Shown piece by piece: positions 24,995 through 33,555 of a stretch of 64,000 nt of DNA. The stretch is taken from contig NZ_JAIUCZ020000006.1 in the NCBI RefSeq assembly GCF_020176955.2, positions 1 to 64,000 on the forward strand, read 5' to 3'. The translations under genes and the position numbers were made by a program. Position 1 is the stretch's first letter; every line of letters begins with the position of its first letter. This DNA is from Nocardia sp. alder85J. Lineage in GTDB: Bacteria; Actinomycetota; Actinomycetes; Mycobacteriales; Mycobacteriaceae. The notes beneath the pieces were generated by a model, which was given only the letters and a program-made list of their open reading frames with translations, was not told the DNA's origin and searched no databases.

Positions 24995-25273
24995 ATGCGA
25001 ACTTTCGCTGTCACCCTGCTCGCCGCAGCCCTGCTCACCGGGATGCTCTCGGTCGGCGCGGTCGATGCGACGGCCTCGCCCGCCGTCGTCGCCGCGGTGC
25101 CGCTCGCGCCGGAATATCCCGGCGCGGAAGCGATCACGATCGGCACCGGCTCGGGGGGCGCGGTCCCGGCCGCACCGTTCAACCTGCCGAGCGCGCTGGT
25201 CACCGGTTCCGCCTCCGAATCGGCCGGACTGCGCTGGCTGGGCTGGTGCTACTCGGTCGGCGCCTGCGCCTGA
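24995..25273 (+). CDS. Small secreted protein
   Basis: A 92-residue protein with a clear signal peptide (MRTFAVTLLAAALLTGML, cleavage probably after ATA near residue 27). The mature part of about 65 residues is rich in Ala, Gly, Ser and Pro and ends with a possible disulphide pair in WCYSVGACA. The ribosome-binding site GGAAAGGA precedes ATG 24995. Its 3' end overlaps the 3' end of the convergent LysR gene by 25 bases. The family is not recognised; small alanine-rich exported proteins of this kind are common in Nocardia. Confidence 0.65.
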   Translation: MRTFAVTLLAAALLTGMLSVGAVDATASPAVVAAVPLAPEYPGAEAITIGTGSGGAVPAAPFNLPSALVTGSASESAGLRWLGWCYSVGACA

Positions 25274-26160
25274 CCACCGGCGTCCGGGACGTCCGAGGGC
25301 GGCTCGGCGCGGACACCGTGCAGCGTGGTCAGCAGGGTGTCCAGAATCGGTGACGGCCGCGCGTCGGCGCGCAGCACCGCCGACACCGGCACCCGCAGCG
25401 GGCGGCCGGACAACTCGAGCGTCGCGATGCCCTCGGTGGCGCTGTCGGCATAGAGAATCGTCCAGGCATCGGGCCGATTGACCAGTTCCATCGTCGCGGT
25501 GTGGTCCGGCGGGATCGGCGGACCGTACGCCGGCCGGCCGGGCAGGTAGGCCGCGCGGACGATGTTGTGCAGCAGGATCTGCTCCTGCTCCGGCGGCAGC
25601 AGCAGTGGATAACCACCGAGTTCGCCGAGCGTCACCGCCGGACGCCCGGCCAGCGGGTGCGCCCGCGAGACCGCGATCACCAGGTCCTCCACCCACAGTC
25701 GTTCGACGGTCAGACCGGGTTGATCGACACTGCCCCGGATGAGAGCCATGTCACAATCGCCGTCGGCGACCGCGGCGATGCGCTGCCGGAACGGCTTGAT
25801 GACGAACTCGATCTCGGCCCCCGGATGAGCCGCCCGCGCACCCGCGATCGCCGATAGCGACCGGGTTGCGAAGGACATATTCGCAGCCAGGCGAATTCGC
25901 GGACCGGATGCCCGGACAGCAGCGCGGATGGCGGATTCCAGACTCAGCATCTGCTTCGCAAGCGGAAGTAGCCGAGTGGTCGCATCGGTCGGAACCACGG
26001 ACCTCGTGGAGCGCTCGAAGAGCTGCGTGCCAAGATCATGCTCGAGCCGCGCGATCTGATGACTGATAGCTGATTGCGATATGAAGCACCGCGCGGCCGC
26101 CCTGCTGAAGCTGAGCTCCTCGCACACCGCTACGAAGTAGGCGAGCTGCCGCAGTTCCAT
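25249..26160 (-). CDS. LysR-family transcriptional regulator
   Basis: A 303-residue LysR regulator. The N-terminal winged helix is intact (MELRQLAYFVAVCEELSFSRAA, SQSAISHQIARLEHDLG). The substrate-binding part extends from about residue 90. ATG 26160 is preferred because GGAG lies ten bases upstream; ATG 26172, four codons earlier, is possible. It is divergent from the NDH-2 gene with a dyad (26185-26201) between them, so it may control that gene as well as itself. The effector is unknown. Confidence 0.9.
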   Translation of the reverse strand: MELRQLAYFVAVCEELSFSRAAARCFISQSAISHQIARLEHDLGTQLFERSTRSVVPTDATTRLLPLAKQMLSLESAIRAAVRASGPRIRLAANMSFATRSLSAIAGARAAHPGAEIEFVIKPFRQRIAAVADGDCDMALIRGSVDQPGLTVERLWVEDLVIAVSRAHPLAGRPAVTLGELGGYPLLLPPEQEQILLHNIVRAAYLPGRPAYGPPIPPDHTATMELVNRPDAWTILYADSATEGIATLELSGRPLRVPVSAVLRADARPSPILDTLLTTLHGVRAEPPSDVPDAGGQAQAPTE

Positions 26161-26184
26161 CGAGATCTCCATTCATGAGCGATC

Positions 26185-26201
26185 TAGATAAGAGTCATCT
26201 A
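26185..26201. promoter_or_regulatory. Dyad in the lysR-ndh intergenic region
   Basis: TAGAT-N7-ATCTA lies 25 bases upstream of the lysR start and 74 bases upstream of ndh, within an AT-rich stretch. Size and position fit a LysR recognition site, although the classical T-N11-A spacing is not centred on it. Binding is inferred. Confidence 0.4.
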
Positions 26202-26274
26202 AATTATGCGCCCTGACCCGTGGAACAGCCAGTTTCCGAATCGCGTTTACTAATGAGAGAAGGAGGAGGTCACA

Positions 26275-27582
26275 GTGGACGAGGATCTGCGGGTCCAGCA
26301 CAGCATCGAGACCACTGATGTGGTCATCGTAGGGTCGGGCTTCGGCGGACTCGCCGCCGCGAAGCAACTGAGCAAATCGAAGGTGAACTATGTCCTGATC
26401 TCGAGCACGCCGGAACACCTGTTCCAGCCACTGCTGTATCAGGTTGCCACGGGCGTGCTGCCCGCCGGCGACATCGCACCGCCGATCGCGGACATCCTGG
26501 AGGGTCGCCGGCATCGCAACGCCGATGTGCGGCTGGGCACCGTCGTCGACATCGACGCCGACGCCGCCGTCCTCACATACGAGACACCCGAGGGACCGCG
26601 CAAGATCCGGTACTCGTCGTTGATCGCCGCCACGGGTGCCAGCCAGTCCTATTTCGGCCGTGACGATTTCGCCGAGAAGACGTACTCCCTGAAGACCGTC
26701 GACGATGCCGAGCGACTGCGCACCCAGATCAAGAGGGTGTTCGACGAGGCCGCGTCGGCAGATCCGGAGACCCGGAAGCGACTGCTGAGCTTCGTGGTGG
26801 TGGGTGCGGGCCCGACCGGCGTGGAGGTGGCCGGGCAGCTGAAGGAACTGTCGAAACGGCACTACCACAAGGACGTTTCGGTCACCCTGGTCGAGGGCGC
26901 GGGCGCGGTGCTGCCCCCGTTCGGCGGCAGCCTGTCCGAGTACGCGCTGAAGTCGTTGAGCAACAACGGCGTCGACGTGCTGCTGGACACCTTCGTCACC
27001 GATATCGACGGTGGCAAGGTGACGGTCAAGAGCAAGGACGGCGTGGAGCGGCTGATCGCCGCCGAGACCGTGGTCTGGTCGGCGGGCGTGCAGGCAGGTG
27101 GCTTCGCGAAGCTGCTGGCCGAGGTCACCGGGTGTGCGACCGACCGGGCCGGGCGGCTGCTCATCAACCAGGACTGCACCGCCGGTGGGCACGCCGATAT
27201 CTACGCCATCGGCGATATGACCTCGCTCAACGGCTATCCGGGCCAGTCGCCGACGGCAATGCAGGAGGGCCGGCACGTCGCCGACATCATCCGCCGCAAG
27301 AAGCAGCCCGGCACGCCGTTCCGCTACCGGGACAAGGGTTCCATGGCGGTGATCAGCCGGTTCAGCGCGGTCACCAAGCTCAGCGACAAGGTGAAGTTCA
27401 CCGGCACGCTGGCCTGGCTCACCTGGCTGGCGGTGCACCTGTTCTATCTGGTCGGATTCCGCAACAGGTTCGTCGCGGTGGCGTCCTGGCTGATCGCCTT
27501 CATCGGCACCGGGCGGCCCGGTTTCCAGGAGGCGGACCGGCAGTCCAAGACCGTCCCCAGGGCCGAACAACGCGCGGCATGA
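26275..27582 (+). CDS. ndh: Type II NADH:quinone oxidoreductase (NDH-2)
   Basis: A 435-residue flavoprotein that oxidises NADH and reduces menaquinone at the cytoplasmic face of the membrane without pumping protons. The FAD-binding motif is VIVGSGFGGLAAAKQL and the NADH-binding motif VVVGAGPTGVEVAGQL. The second FAD contact is AIGDMTSLNGYPG, followed by QSPTAMQEGRHVADII. The C-terminus has amphipathic and hydrophobic helices for membrane attachment. GTG 26275 follows a very strong ribosome-binding site (AGAAGGAGGAGG). It is monocistronic, closed by a terminator. Confidence 0.94.
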   Translation: MDEDLRVQHSIETTDVVIVGSGFGGLAAAKQLSKSKVNYVLISSTPEHLFQPLLYQVATGVLPAGDIAPPIADILEGRRHRNADVRLGTVVDIDADAAVLTYETPEGPRKIRYSSLIAATGASQSYFGRDDFAEKTYSLKTVDDAERLRTQIKRVFDEAASADPETRKRLLSFVVVGAGPTGVEVAGQLKELSKRHYHKDVSVTLVEGAGAVLPPFGGSLSEYALKSLSNNGVDVLLDTFVTDIDGGKVTVKSKDGVERLIAAETVVWSAGVQAGGFAKLLAEVTGCATDRAGRLLINQDCTAGGHADIYAIGDMTSLNGYPGQSPTAMQEGRHVADIIRRKKQPGTPFRYRDKGSMAVISRFSAVTKLSDKVKFTGTLAWLTWLAVHLFYLVGFRNRFVAVASWLIAFIGTGRPGFQEADRQSKTVPRAEQRAA

Positions 27583-27615
27583 CCGCCCCCCGGCAGTCGT
27601 CGGGACGAATACCGT

Positions 27616-27651
27616 GAAGCCCTCCGAGGCCGGACAGCCTCGGAGGGCTTC
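27616..27651 (+). terminator. Intrinsic terminator after ndh
   Basis: A perfect 15-bp stem (27616-27630 with 27637-27651) with the loop CGGACA is followed by GTGTTG. It lies 34 bases after the ndh stop and 27 bases before the convergent SDR gene, so it may serve both directions. Confidence 0.85.
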
Positions 27652-27677
27652 GTGTTGAGCGACTTTCGCACAGCGGC

Positions 27678-28382
27678 CTAAGCGGCCCTGCCCACCTCCG
27701 CATTCGTGGTGGCCATGGCGAAGAACTCCTCGGCCAGTTCGTCCGGGTGGACACGTGGCAGTTCGTTCTGCTCGACCGACGCGAAATGTCCGGAGTCGAA
27801 CAGGATCTGGGCCGCGCTGCGTTCGATCAGCCTGCTGATGAGCAGACTGCCCACCCGCACCCCACGCTCTCGCACCTGTTCGTCGATCGAGTGCAGGTAG
27901 TTGAGCAGCCCGGAACTGGGCACACTCACGCTGGCCAATGCCGCCTGCGGATCCCGCACCGAAATGCCCTGTGCGATGAGCACCGCGCCGGAGCCGCGCT
28001 CGACCATGCCGGGCAGCAGCGCGTGCACGATGCGGACCGGGGCCAGCAGATGCAGGGGCAGCCAGGTCCGCAGGGTGTCCACATCCAGGGACAGCGCGTC
28101 CACCGGCAGCCGGGCCACGTCGCCCGGACCGTAGAGCACCACATCCGGAACCCCGTGGCGGACCCGGAGTTCCGCGATCGCGGCGTCGAGTTGCGCGTCC
28201 TCCACCAGATCGGCGTAGAGCACATCCGCGGTGACACCCTCGGCAATGAGGGTGTCGCGCAACTGTTCCAGCGTGCCCTTGTTCCGTGCGATCAGTGTCA
28301 CGGCAAAACCGGCTCGCCCGAAGCGGCGAGCAACCGACAGGCCGAGCGCGGGACCGGCGCCGAACAGTGCCAGATGGGGCAT
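27678..28382 (-). CDS. SDR-family NAD(P)-binding protein with degenerate active site
   Basis: A 234-residue Rossmann-fold protein of short-chain dehydrogenase type. The nucleotide loop is FGAGPALGLSVARRFG, a variant of TGxxxGxG, and DLVED follows the third strand. The catalytic serine region (IAQGIS) is present, but the YxxxK pair expected 12-13 residues later is absent (ASVSVPSSGLLNYL). It may therefore bind NAD(P)H without ordinary dehydrogenase activity. ATG 28382 follows GGAAGGA. It is divergent from a TetR gene with a 41-bp palindrome between them. Confidence 0.82.
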   Translation of the reverse strand: MPHLALFGAGPALGLSVARRFGRAGFAVTLIARNKGTLEQLRDTLIAEGVTADVLYADLVEDAQLDAAIAELRVRHGVPDVVLYGPGDVARLPVDALSLDVDTLRTWLPLHLLAPVRIVHALLPGMVERGSGAVLIAQGISVRDPQAALASVSVPSSGLLNYLHSIDEQVRERGVRVGSLLISRLIERSAAQILFDSGHFASVEQNELPRVHPDELAEEFFAMATTNAEVGRAA

Positions 28383-28399
28383 GTCTGATCCTTCCAACC

Positions 28400-28440
28400 T
28401 AAATCGAGAGGGTACTCAAGTTGAGTATGCACTCGACTTA
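28400..28440. promoter_or_regulatory. 41-bp palindrome, probable TetR operator
   Basis: The region is symmetric about G28420: 16 of 20 base pairs match. The core TACTCAAGTTGAGTA (28413-28427) is perfect, and outer arms TCGAG/CTCGA and TAA/TTA continue the symmetry. It lies 18-58 bases upstream of the SDR start and 53-93 bases upstream of the TetR start, the classic place for a divergent operator. Nested symmetry suggests two dimers binding together. Confidence 0.7.
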
Positions 28441-28492
28441 GCGGGAAGTCGAGCCGGAGCAGGGCCACGCGTCGCGTTGTTAGGCTGGCTGG

Positions 28493-29134
28493 ATGGTGGA
28501 TCTCGTGTCGCGGCCGCGCCGCCGCGATGCCCGGGACAACCGGGAGAAGGTGTTGACCGCCGCGCGGCGGCGGTTCGCAGCCGACGGTTTGGACGCGTCA
28601 CTGAACGCGGTGGCGCGCGAGGCGGGTGTCAGCATCGGCACCTTGTACAACCACTTCCCCACCCGCGACGAATTGATCGATGAGACGCAGTTGGAGCGCG
28701 TCGAGGAGTCGGTGCGGAGCGCGGAGGTTGCGCTGGCCGCGGCCGATCCGTGGACCGGGCTCGTGCAGCACCTGATCACGATGGCCGAATTGCAGGCCAC
28801 GGACCGGGGTTTCACGGACGTCTGCGTGCGCCCGCTGCCCGCGGGCAGCCGGATCGAGCAAGCGAAGCGTCGCGGGCAGGTGCTGTTCCACGAGTTGATC
28901 GCCCGGGTCCAGGCGGCCGGTGCACTGCGGCCCGATGTCGATGTCACCGATATCGGGCTGATGCTCTGGTCGGTGGTGCGCGCCACCGACGGTGTGCGGC
29001 ACCGCGCCCCCGAGGCATGGCGCCGGCACGTGGCGATACTGCTGGACGGCCTGCGTACCGAGGCGGCGCACCCGTTGCCCGGTGCACCGCTGGAGCACGA
29101 CATCCTGCGGGCGGCCATGGAATCGGATCGGTGA
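28493..29134 (+). CDS. TetR-family transcriptional regulator
   Basis: A 213-residue TetR regulator. The N-terminal helix-turn-helix is intact (AARRRFAADGLDASLNAVA, GVSIGTLYNHFPTRDELI). The C-terminal ligand domain resembles the SBI-type TetR C-terminal domain. A GTG two codons in is an alternative start. It is divergent from the SDR gene across a strong palindrome, so it probably represses both itself and the SDR gene. The ligand is unknown. Confidence 0.9.
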   Translation: MVDLVSRPRRRDARDNREKVLTAARRRFAADGLDASLNAVAREAGVSIGTLYNHFPTRDELIDETQLERVEESVRSAEVALAAADPWTGLVQHLITMAELQATDRGFTDVCVRPLPAGSRIEQAKRRGQVLFHELIARVQAAGALRPDVDVTDIGLMLWSVVRATDGVRHRAPEAWRRHVAILLDGLRTEAAHPLPGAPLEHDILRAAMESDR

Positions 29135-29179
29135 GAATTCGGTAGCGGCCCCGGTCGTTCCGGGACCGCCACGATATCG

Positions 29180-29389
29180 CTATCTCCGCGGCGCGAGCAG
29201 GCCGACAATCCGCTCCAGCATGGTGGTGCCGGATTTCATCTCGTGCCCGAGCGCGGTGACATCCCCGCGCAGGCCCTGGAGTTCGCCGTGCAGGATGCCG
29301 AACTCCTCGAGGATGCCCGCATGCCATCGGTCGGCCGCGTCCTCCAACCGCTGCACCCGCGCCTCCATCGGCGATCTGGCCGCGGTCAC
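29180..29389 (-). CDS. Small coiled-coil protein
   Basis: A 69-residue alpha-helical protein with heptad-like spacing (RVQRLEDAADRWHAGILEEFGILHGELQGL) and no cysteine. In the uninterrupted ancestor, GTG 29389 would start two bases after the stop of the larger coiled-coil gene, so the two formed an operon before an IS5-family element landed between 29413 and 30433. It is probably now cut off from its promoter. Function is not recognised; both proteins resemble short bacterial coiled-coil spacers. Confidence 0.55.
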   Translation of the reverse strand: MTAARSPMEARVQRLEDAADRWHAGILEEFGILHGELQGLRGDVTALGHEMKSGTTMLERIVGLLAPRR

Positions 29390-29412
29390 CCTCAGAGCTC
29401 CCCTCGGACACT

Positions 29413-30433
29413 GAGCCATTCCGGGTAAGGGTGGCTGCGGCGGCTTGACCTGGTGACACGCCGGAACGTGTTGGGGTGCAACGTGAAAGCGCGGAGTGCC
29501 TGGTAGAGGTTGTTTCGACCAAGAAGACAACTTCATAGGAACTCCGCGCCCCATGAGTGTGACATACACAGCCGTCCTGCCGGTCTCCGAGCCCACTGTC
29601 GAACGCTTGACCAGCCTGCTCGAAACCGAACGCCGTCGCCGGGGCACTCGTGCGGGGCGGCGGGCGCTGTGCTGCTTTGACCAGGCCGTTCTCGTGCTCC
29701 GCTGGTTCCTCGACGCTGTTCGTGTCAGCCAGCTCGCCGTCGATCACGGCATCGGTAAATCCACCTGCTACGCCTACCTTCACGAAGGGATCGACGTGCT
29801 CGCCGACCAGGCACCCGACCTCGGGCAGGCGTTATGGGAGGCGTATCTGGCTGGGCACGAGCATGTTTCGGTCGATGGCACGCTTATCGAAACCGATCGG
29901 ATCAGCGAACCCGGACCGACCCTGCGCAAGGGCAGTTCCAGCGGTCGCCGCGTCGATCTGTGGTGGTCCGGCAAACACCGCCACCACGGCGGGAACGTGC
30001 AGGTCGTGACGGTGCCCGACGGATTTCCGATCTGGACTTCCGACGTGCGGCCCGGCCGCGAACACGACACCAAAGCGTTGCGTACCCACGAGGGTGTGCA
30101 TGATGCGTTCACCGGCTGGACCAGCCACGACCTTGCTGTGCTGGGCGATCTCGGCTACGAAGGACAAGCCCCGCTGATCACCACCGCGACCAAGACCCCG
30201 GCCGGCGGGACGCTCACCGAGGAACACAAGACCGCCAACAAGGCTCACAACACCCGCAGAGCCCTCGGCGAGCGCGGAAACGCGCTGCTCAAAACCACTT
30301 TCAAAGCTCTTCGCCGAGTCACGCTGTGCCCGTGGCGAATCGGCGCCATCACCGCCGCCGCACTGGTACTGCTCCAACTCGAACACCGCCGCACAGCGTG
30401 AGCGCCCGACACGCCGCTTACCCGGAATGGCTC
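29413..30433 (+). mobile_element. IS5-family insertion sequence (ISL2-type), complete
   Basis: A 1,021-bp element. Perfect 17-bp terminal inverted repeats, beginning GAGCCATTCCGG, lie at 29413-29429 and 30417-30433. The 3-bp target duplication ACT is present at 29410-29412 and 30434-30436. Size, TIR length and 3-bp duplication fit the ISL2 group of IS5. It carries one intact transposase gene and looks recent, because both ends and the duplication are unmutated. It landed six codons from the end of a coiled-coil gene. Confidence 0.92.
29553..30401 (+). CDS. IS5-family transposase
   Basis: A 282-residue DDE transposase. The N-terminal helix-turn-helix (QAVLVLRWFLDAVRVSQLAV, GIGKSTCYAYL) recognises the ends. 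Catalytic acidic residues lie in VSVDGTLIETDR, LGDLGYEGQ and the region RALGERGNALLK. ATG 29553 follows ATAGGA. The frame is intact over the whole element, so the protein may be active. Confidence 0.9.
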   Translation: MSVTYTAVLPVSEPTVERLTSLLETERRRRGTRAGRRALCCFDQAVLVLRWFLDAVRVSQLAVDHGIGKSTCYAYLHEGIDVLADQAPDLGQALWEAYLAGHEHVSVDGTLIETDRISEPGPTLRKGSSSGRRVDLWWSGKHRHHGGNVQVVTVPDGFPIWTSDVRPGREHDTKALRTHEGVHDAFTGWTSHDLAVLGDLGYEGQAPLITTATKTPAGGTLTEEHKTANKAHNTRRALGERGNALLKTTFKALRRVTLCPWRIGAITAAALVLLQLEHRRTA

Positions 30434-30904
30434 ACTCTCCACGGGCTCCGGCTCCGGCGCCTTCGCCGGGAGTCGTCCGAGAATCTCCTTCAGCAGCACA
30501 GAATGTTCTCGCAGTATCGACGAATGCTCGGCGAGTATCCCCTCGTGAACGCCCATACGAGTATTGATCTGACCGATCTCAGCCTTTACGCCATTGATTT
30601 CATATTTGACGTTGGCGACCTCCTCCTTGAGGATATCGACATCGCCCTTGATATAATCGACCTCGGTTTTCAAGCCGCCGACGTCACTGGTCAACCCGCC
30701 GAGCTGGCCGTGGACCAGGCGGAACTCGTTCAGGATCTTGTCGGACCGCTCCCCGGACACCGACTCCAGGTCTGCCACCCGGACTTCCAGCCCGCCGATC
30801 CGGGTGTCGGTCTCCGTTTTCAGCGCCACCATGTCCTCACGGAGATGCCTGGTATCCCGCTCCAGCTTGAAAAGACGGCCTTCGAAAAATTGCACGAACA
30901 ACAC
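30434..30904 (-). pseudogene. Coiled-coil protein gene, 3' end replaced by IS5 element
   Basis: From GTG 30904 (or GTG 30895, preceded by GGGGAGAAGG) the frame codes for about 157 residues of long coiled coil: repeated LKTEVDYIKGDVDILKEEV-type heptads, then LLKEILGRLPAKAPEPEPVES. Removing the IS and one ACT copy restores the last codons V-R-G-E-L and a stop. With the IS present, the frame reads on antisense through the transposase gene to 30245, adding about 63 foreign residues. The protein may still fold, because only the tail is altered. Function unknown. Confidence 0.7.
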
Positions 30905-31106
30905 CCCTTCTCCCCTGCAGCTCTCCCCTGGTTTGAATGAGAGCCTTTTCATCATGACCATCGAAACCCGCACCGGGATTCGAAGACGAACCGTAACTCC
31001 CTAGAATTCCGGAGGCCCGATCCCGGTTCGCGCGGCCAATGCTAACAGCACCCCGCACCACTGCCAAGCCCGAAAATATTCACTCGCGTAATTCCGAATA
31101 TTCGAT

Positions 31107-32807
31107 TCACGCCTTTTCGGCGGCGACCGGAATTTGTACCGCGGCTATCGCCGTCTGCACCTGAGTGCAATCGGCGGTGGTGAGGCCCGCGAGTATGTCC
31201 ACGACCGCGTCGCGGCAGGCGGTCATCAGGGTCGCGGCGAGGGCGGGGTAGTCGGCGCTGGGATAGAGCTGGTTCTGCACGGTCCAGTAGAGCGCCGCGG
31301 CCTTGCGGATGCCGAGGCCACGGATCGTGCGCCCGTTGAAGGTGTCCCCGTCCGTGATCAGGTAGGCGAGCTTGTTGCCGACCCCGCTATTGGTGTGCGC
31401 GCCACCGCGGTCCGGGACGCGGTTGTGATCGGAATAGGTCGCCGGGACCCAGCCCGGTCCGCGATAGATCTCCGGCTGATGCCCCGGACCCGTGCTCGGC
31501 GACCGCATGTCGCGGATGACCCCCACCTCGGTCCCGTTGCCGACCTTCCAGCGGTCCTTCGGGTCGTGGGGAATCCGCTCGGTGGTGAGTTCGGTGAATT
31601 CACCGAAGATGTCGGACATGGACTCGTTGATCGCGCCGGATTCGTTGAGATAGTCCAGGCCGCTGGTCTTCTCGGTGACACCGTGGGTCAGTTCGTGCGC
31701 GACGACATCGATGGCCAGCACCGGTGCGCCGATCACGAAGCCCACCCCGTCGGACCAGTAGGCGTTCTGGTAGGGGCAGGTGGTGACACATACCCGGACG
31801 ACCGCACGCAGCGCTGTGCCGTTGCTGTCGCGGGCGTCGATACCGATGAAGCGGGTGAGATCGTCGAGTCCGGTATAGCGGCGGTAGAACGCGTCGGTAT
31901 CGCCGATCCAGTCGTAGACCTGGTTCGCGTCGTTCTCGTCGGTCACCGGCGGACCGCCCTCGGTACGTACCACCGGATAACTGCCCACCCCACCGCACGG
32001 GATGTCGAGCCGGATCTCGTCGCCGCCGGAATCCGCGTCGCAGATCACCCGCAGCACACTCTCCTCGGTCTTCCAGGCGTCCAGTACGGTCCGGGAATCG
32101 GTGGCGGCCACGAACACTCGCCACGCACCGTCACCGACGGCCAGATCGAACCGGTAGGCCGGGCGGGCCGCGTGCTCGCTGCGACCGCTGCCGGACAGGC
32201 CCGGGTCGTACCAGGTCGGCGCCTCGGACCGGACCCGCACCGCGGCCGCCTCGGCCTTCGCGAGTTCGGCCGCCTCGGCGAGGGCGGCGCCACGGGCGGC
32301 GGCGGTCGGCGCGGCCGCACCGGCCGGGAAGGCCCCCGCGGTCTGCTCGGCCAGCGCCCCGGTGGCCGAGAGCAGCGCACCGTCGGCCTTCAACGCCAGT
32401 GCGACACCGCCACCGTAGACGGGGATCGCATCGACGGACTGCGTCAGCCGGACGGTGTTGCCGGTGCCGCGGCGCGATACCCGATCCACCGTGAGTGCCG
32501 CCGCCACCCGGGATCCGAACAGTTGCGCGACATCTCCGGCGTGCGCGATGGCCGCGCGACCTGGATCACCGGAAGCGCCGCCCGGCGCGGGCACAGGCGC
32601 GTCGAGCACCACCTGGCGCACGGATCCGCCGCTGTTGCGATGAATCGTCTTGGGGCTGTTCAGCAGTGACGGCGCCGGTTGCGCCGTCGCCGTGACAGTG
32701 GGCACCGCGAGCAGCGCCGCCACGAGGCCGGCCAGTACCGCGAGCCGGATCGGAACCGCAAGTCGCGCAAGAGCCGTTGATCGCACGAGAAAACCTGGAA
32801 CGGACAT
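31107..32807 (-). CDS. Secreted M4-family neutral metalloprotease
   Basis: A 566-residue thermolysin-like zinc protease. A signal peptide covers about residues 1-43. A propeptide of about 200 residues of the FTP/PepSY kind follows. The catalytic domain has HELTH (zinc ligands and catalytic Glu, near residue 369) and the third ligand in GAINESMSDIFGEF. Later segments include GGAHTNSGVGNKLAYLI (with the transition-state histidine region) and the helical C-terminal domain. It is secreted, self-processed and calcium-dependent in this family. It is transcribed alone. Confidence 0.94.
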   Translation of the reverse strand: MSVPGFLVRSTALARLAVPIRLAVLAGLVAALLAVPTVTATAQPAPSLLNSPKTIHRNSGGSVRQVVLDAPVPAPGGASGDPGRAAIAHAGDVAQLFGSRVAAALTVDRVSRRGTGNTVRLTQSVDAIPVYGGGVALALKADGALLSATGALAEQTAGAFPAGAAAPTAAARGAALAEAAELAKAEAAAVRVRSEAPTWYDPGLSGSGRSEHAARPAYRFDLAVGDGAWRVFVAATDSRTVLDAWKTEESVLRVICDADSGGDEIRLDIPCGGVGSYPVVRTEGGPPVTDENDANQVYDWIGDTDAFYRRYTGLDDLTRFIGIDARDSNGTALRAVVRVCVTTCPYQNAYWSDGVGFVIGAPVLAIDVVAHELTHGVTEKTSGLDYLNESGAINESMSDIFGEFTELTTERIPHDPKDRWKVGNGTEVGVIRDMRSPSTGPGHQPEIYRGPGWVPATYSDHNRVPDRGGAHTNSGVGNKLAYLITDGDTFNGRTIRGLGIRKAAALYWTVQNQLYPSADYPALAATLMTACRDAVVDILAGLTTADCTQVQTAIAAVQIPVAAEKA

Positions 32808-32922
32808 GCCGAAGCCTCCCCTGCCGGGTCGTCATAGCAGAAGCGTATCGAACAGTACTGGTGGGTGCCCCGATTCCCTGGCATCTCGCCTTCGGCCGCG
32901 CCCTCGGGCCCGGCCGGCCCCG

Positions 32923-33465
32923 CTACAGCTTGGCCAGCACCTTCTGCACGGTCAGCCAGGTGCGCGTGGTGATGTCCTTGCCGTACATGGTTTCCAGCCA
33001 CGCCATGTGATTGGGCGTACTCCCGGCGGTGTTGTCGATGACGGCGAGCACCGCGCGGGCCCCCGGGTCGTAACCGAGAACGTTCACCACCGAGGTCAAT
33101 TCCTTCGGGAGTGGACGCGACGGCGGGCCCGGATCACCGTCCTTGACGAACGTGACGGTGAGATAGCTGCCGCGGCCGTGGGTGCGGTCCCCGAACGGGG
33201 CCGCGTCGACCAGCGCCTGCAACTCGGCCCGGCTGCGCACGAGAGTGCCACCGGCGATGCCGAGTTCGGCCCGCAACGCCTGCTGGATCTGCGACTCCAG
33301 GGCGGGCACATCGGTCTCGGTGCAACCGAAGACCAGATTCCCGCTGGTGAGCACCGAACCGACGGCATCGAACCCGAGCCCCGACAGCACACCGCGCAGC
33401 TTCTCGCCACGCATGTTCGGATTGGTGGGCATGATCCCGCGGAGCAGAGCGGCGTAGCGAATCAT
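32923..33465 (-). CDS. DUF1697 protein
   Basis: A 180-residue DUF1697 protein. The N-terminal signature is RYAALLRGIMPTNPNMRGEKLR, followed by LTSGNLVF and the C-terminal part with NTAGSTPNHMAWLETMYGKDITTRTWLTV. ATG 33465 gives the usual family start (MIRYAALLRG); ten extra codons upstream are unlikely. Function of the family is unknown. It stands between the M4 protease and the hexapeptide acyltransferase genes, all in the same direction but with gaps of 90-115 bases. Confidence 0.85.
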   Translation of the reverse strand: MIRYAALLRGIMPTNPNMRGEKLRGVLSGLGFDAVGSVLTSGNLVFGCTETDVPALESQIQQALRAELGIAGGTLVRSRAELQALVDAAPFGDRTHGRGSYLTVTFVKDGDPGPPSRPLPKELTSVVNVLGYDPGARAVLAVIDNTAGSTPNHMAWLETMYGKDITTRTWLTVQKVLAKL

Positions 33466-33555
33466 GCGGCCGACCGTACCGGCTGCCACCGACAATCGCC
33501 CCCGCCGCGCTCCGGAGAAGGGTGCGGCCCCGGTGGGTGATGTGTGCGCCGCGGC

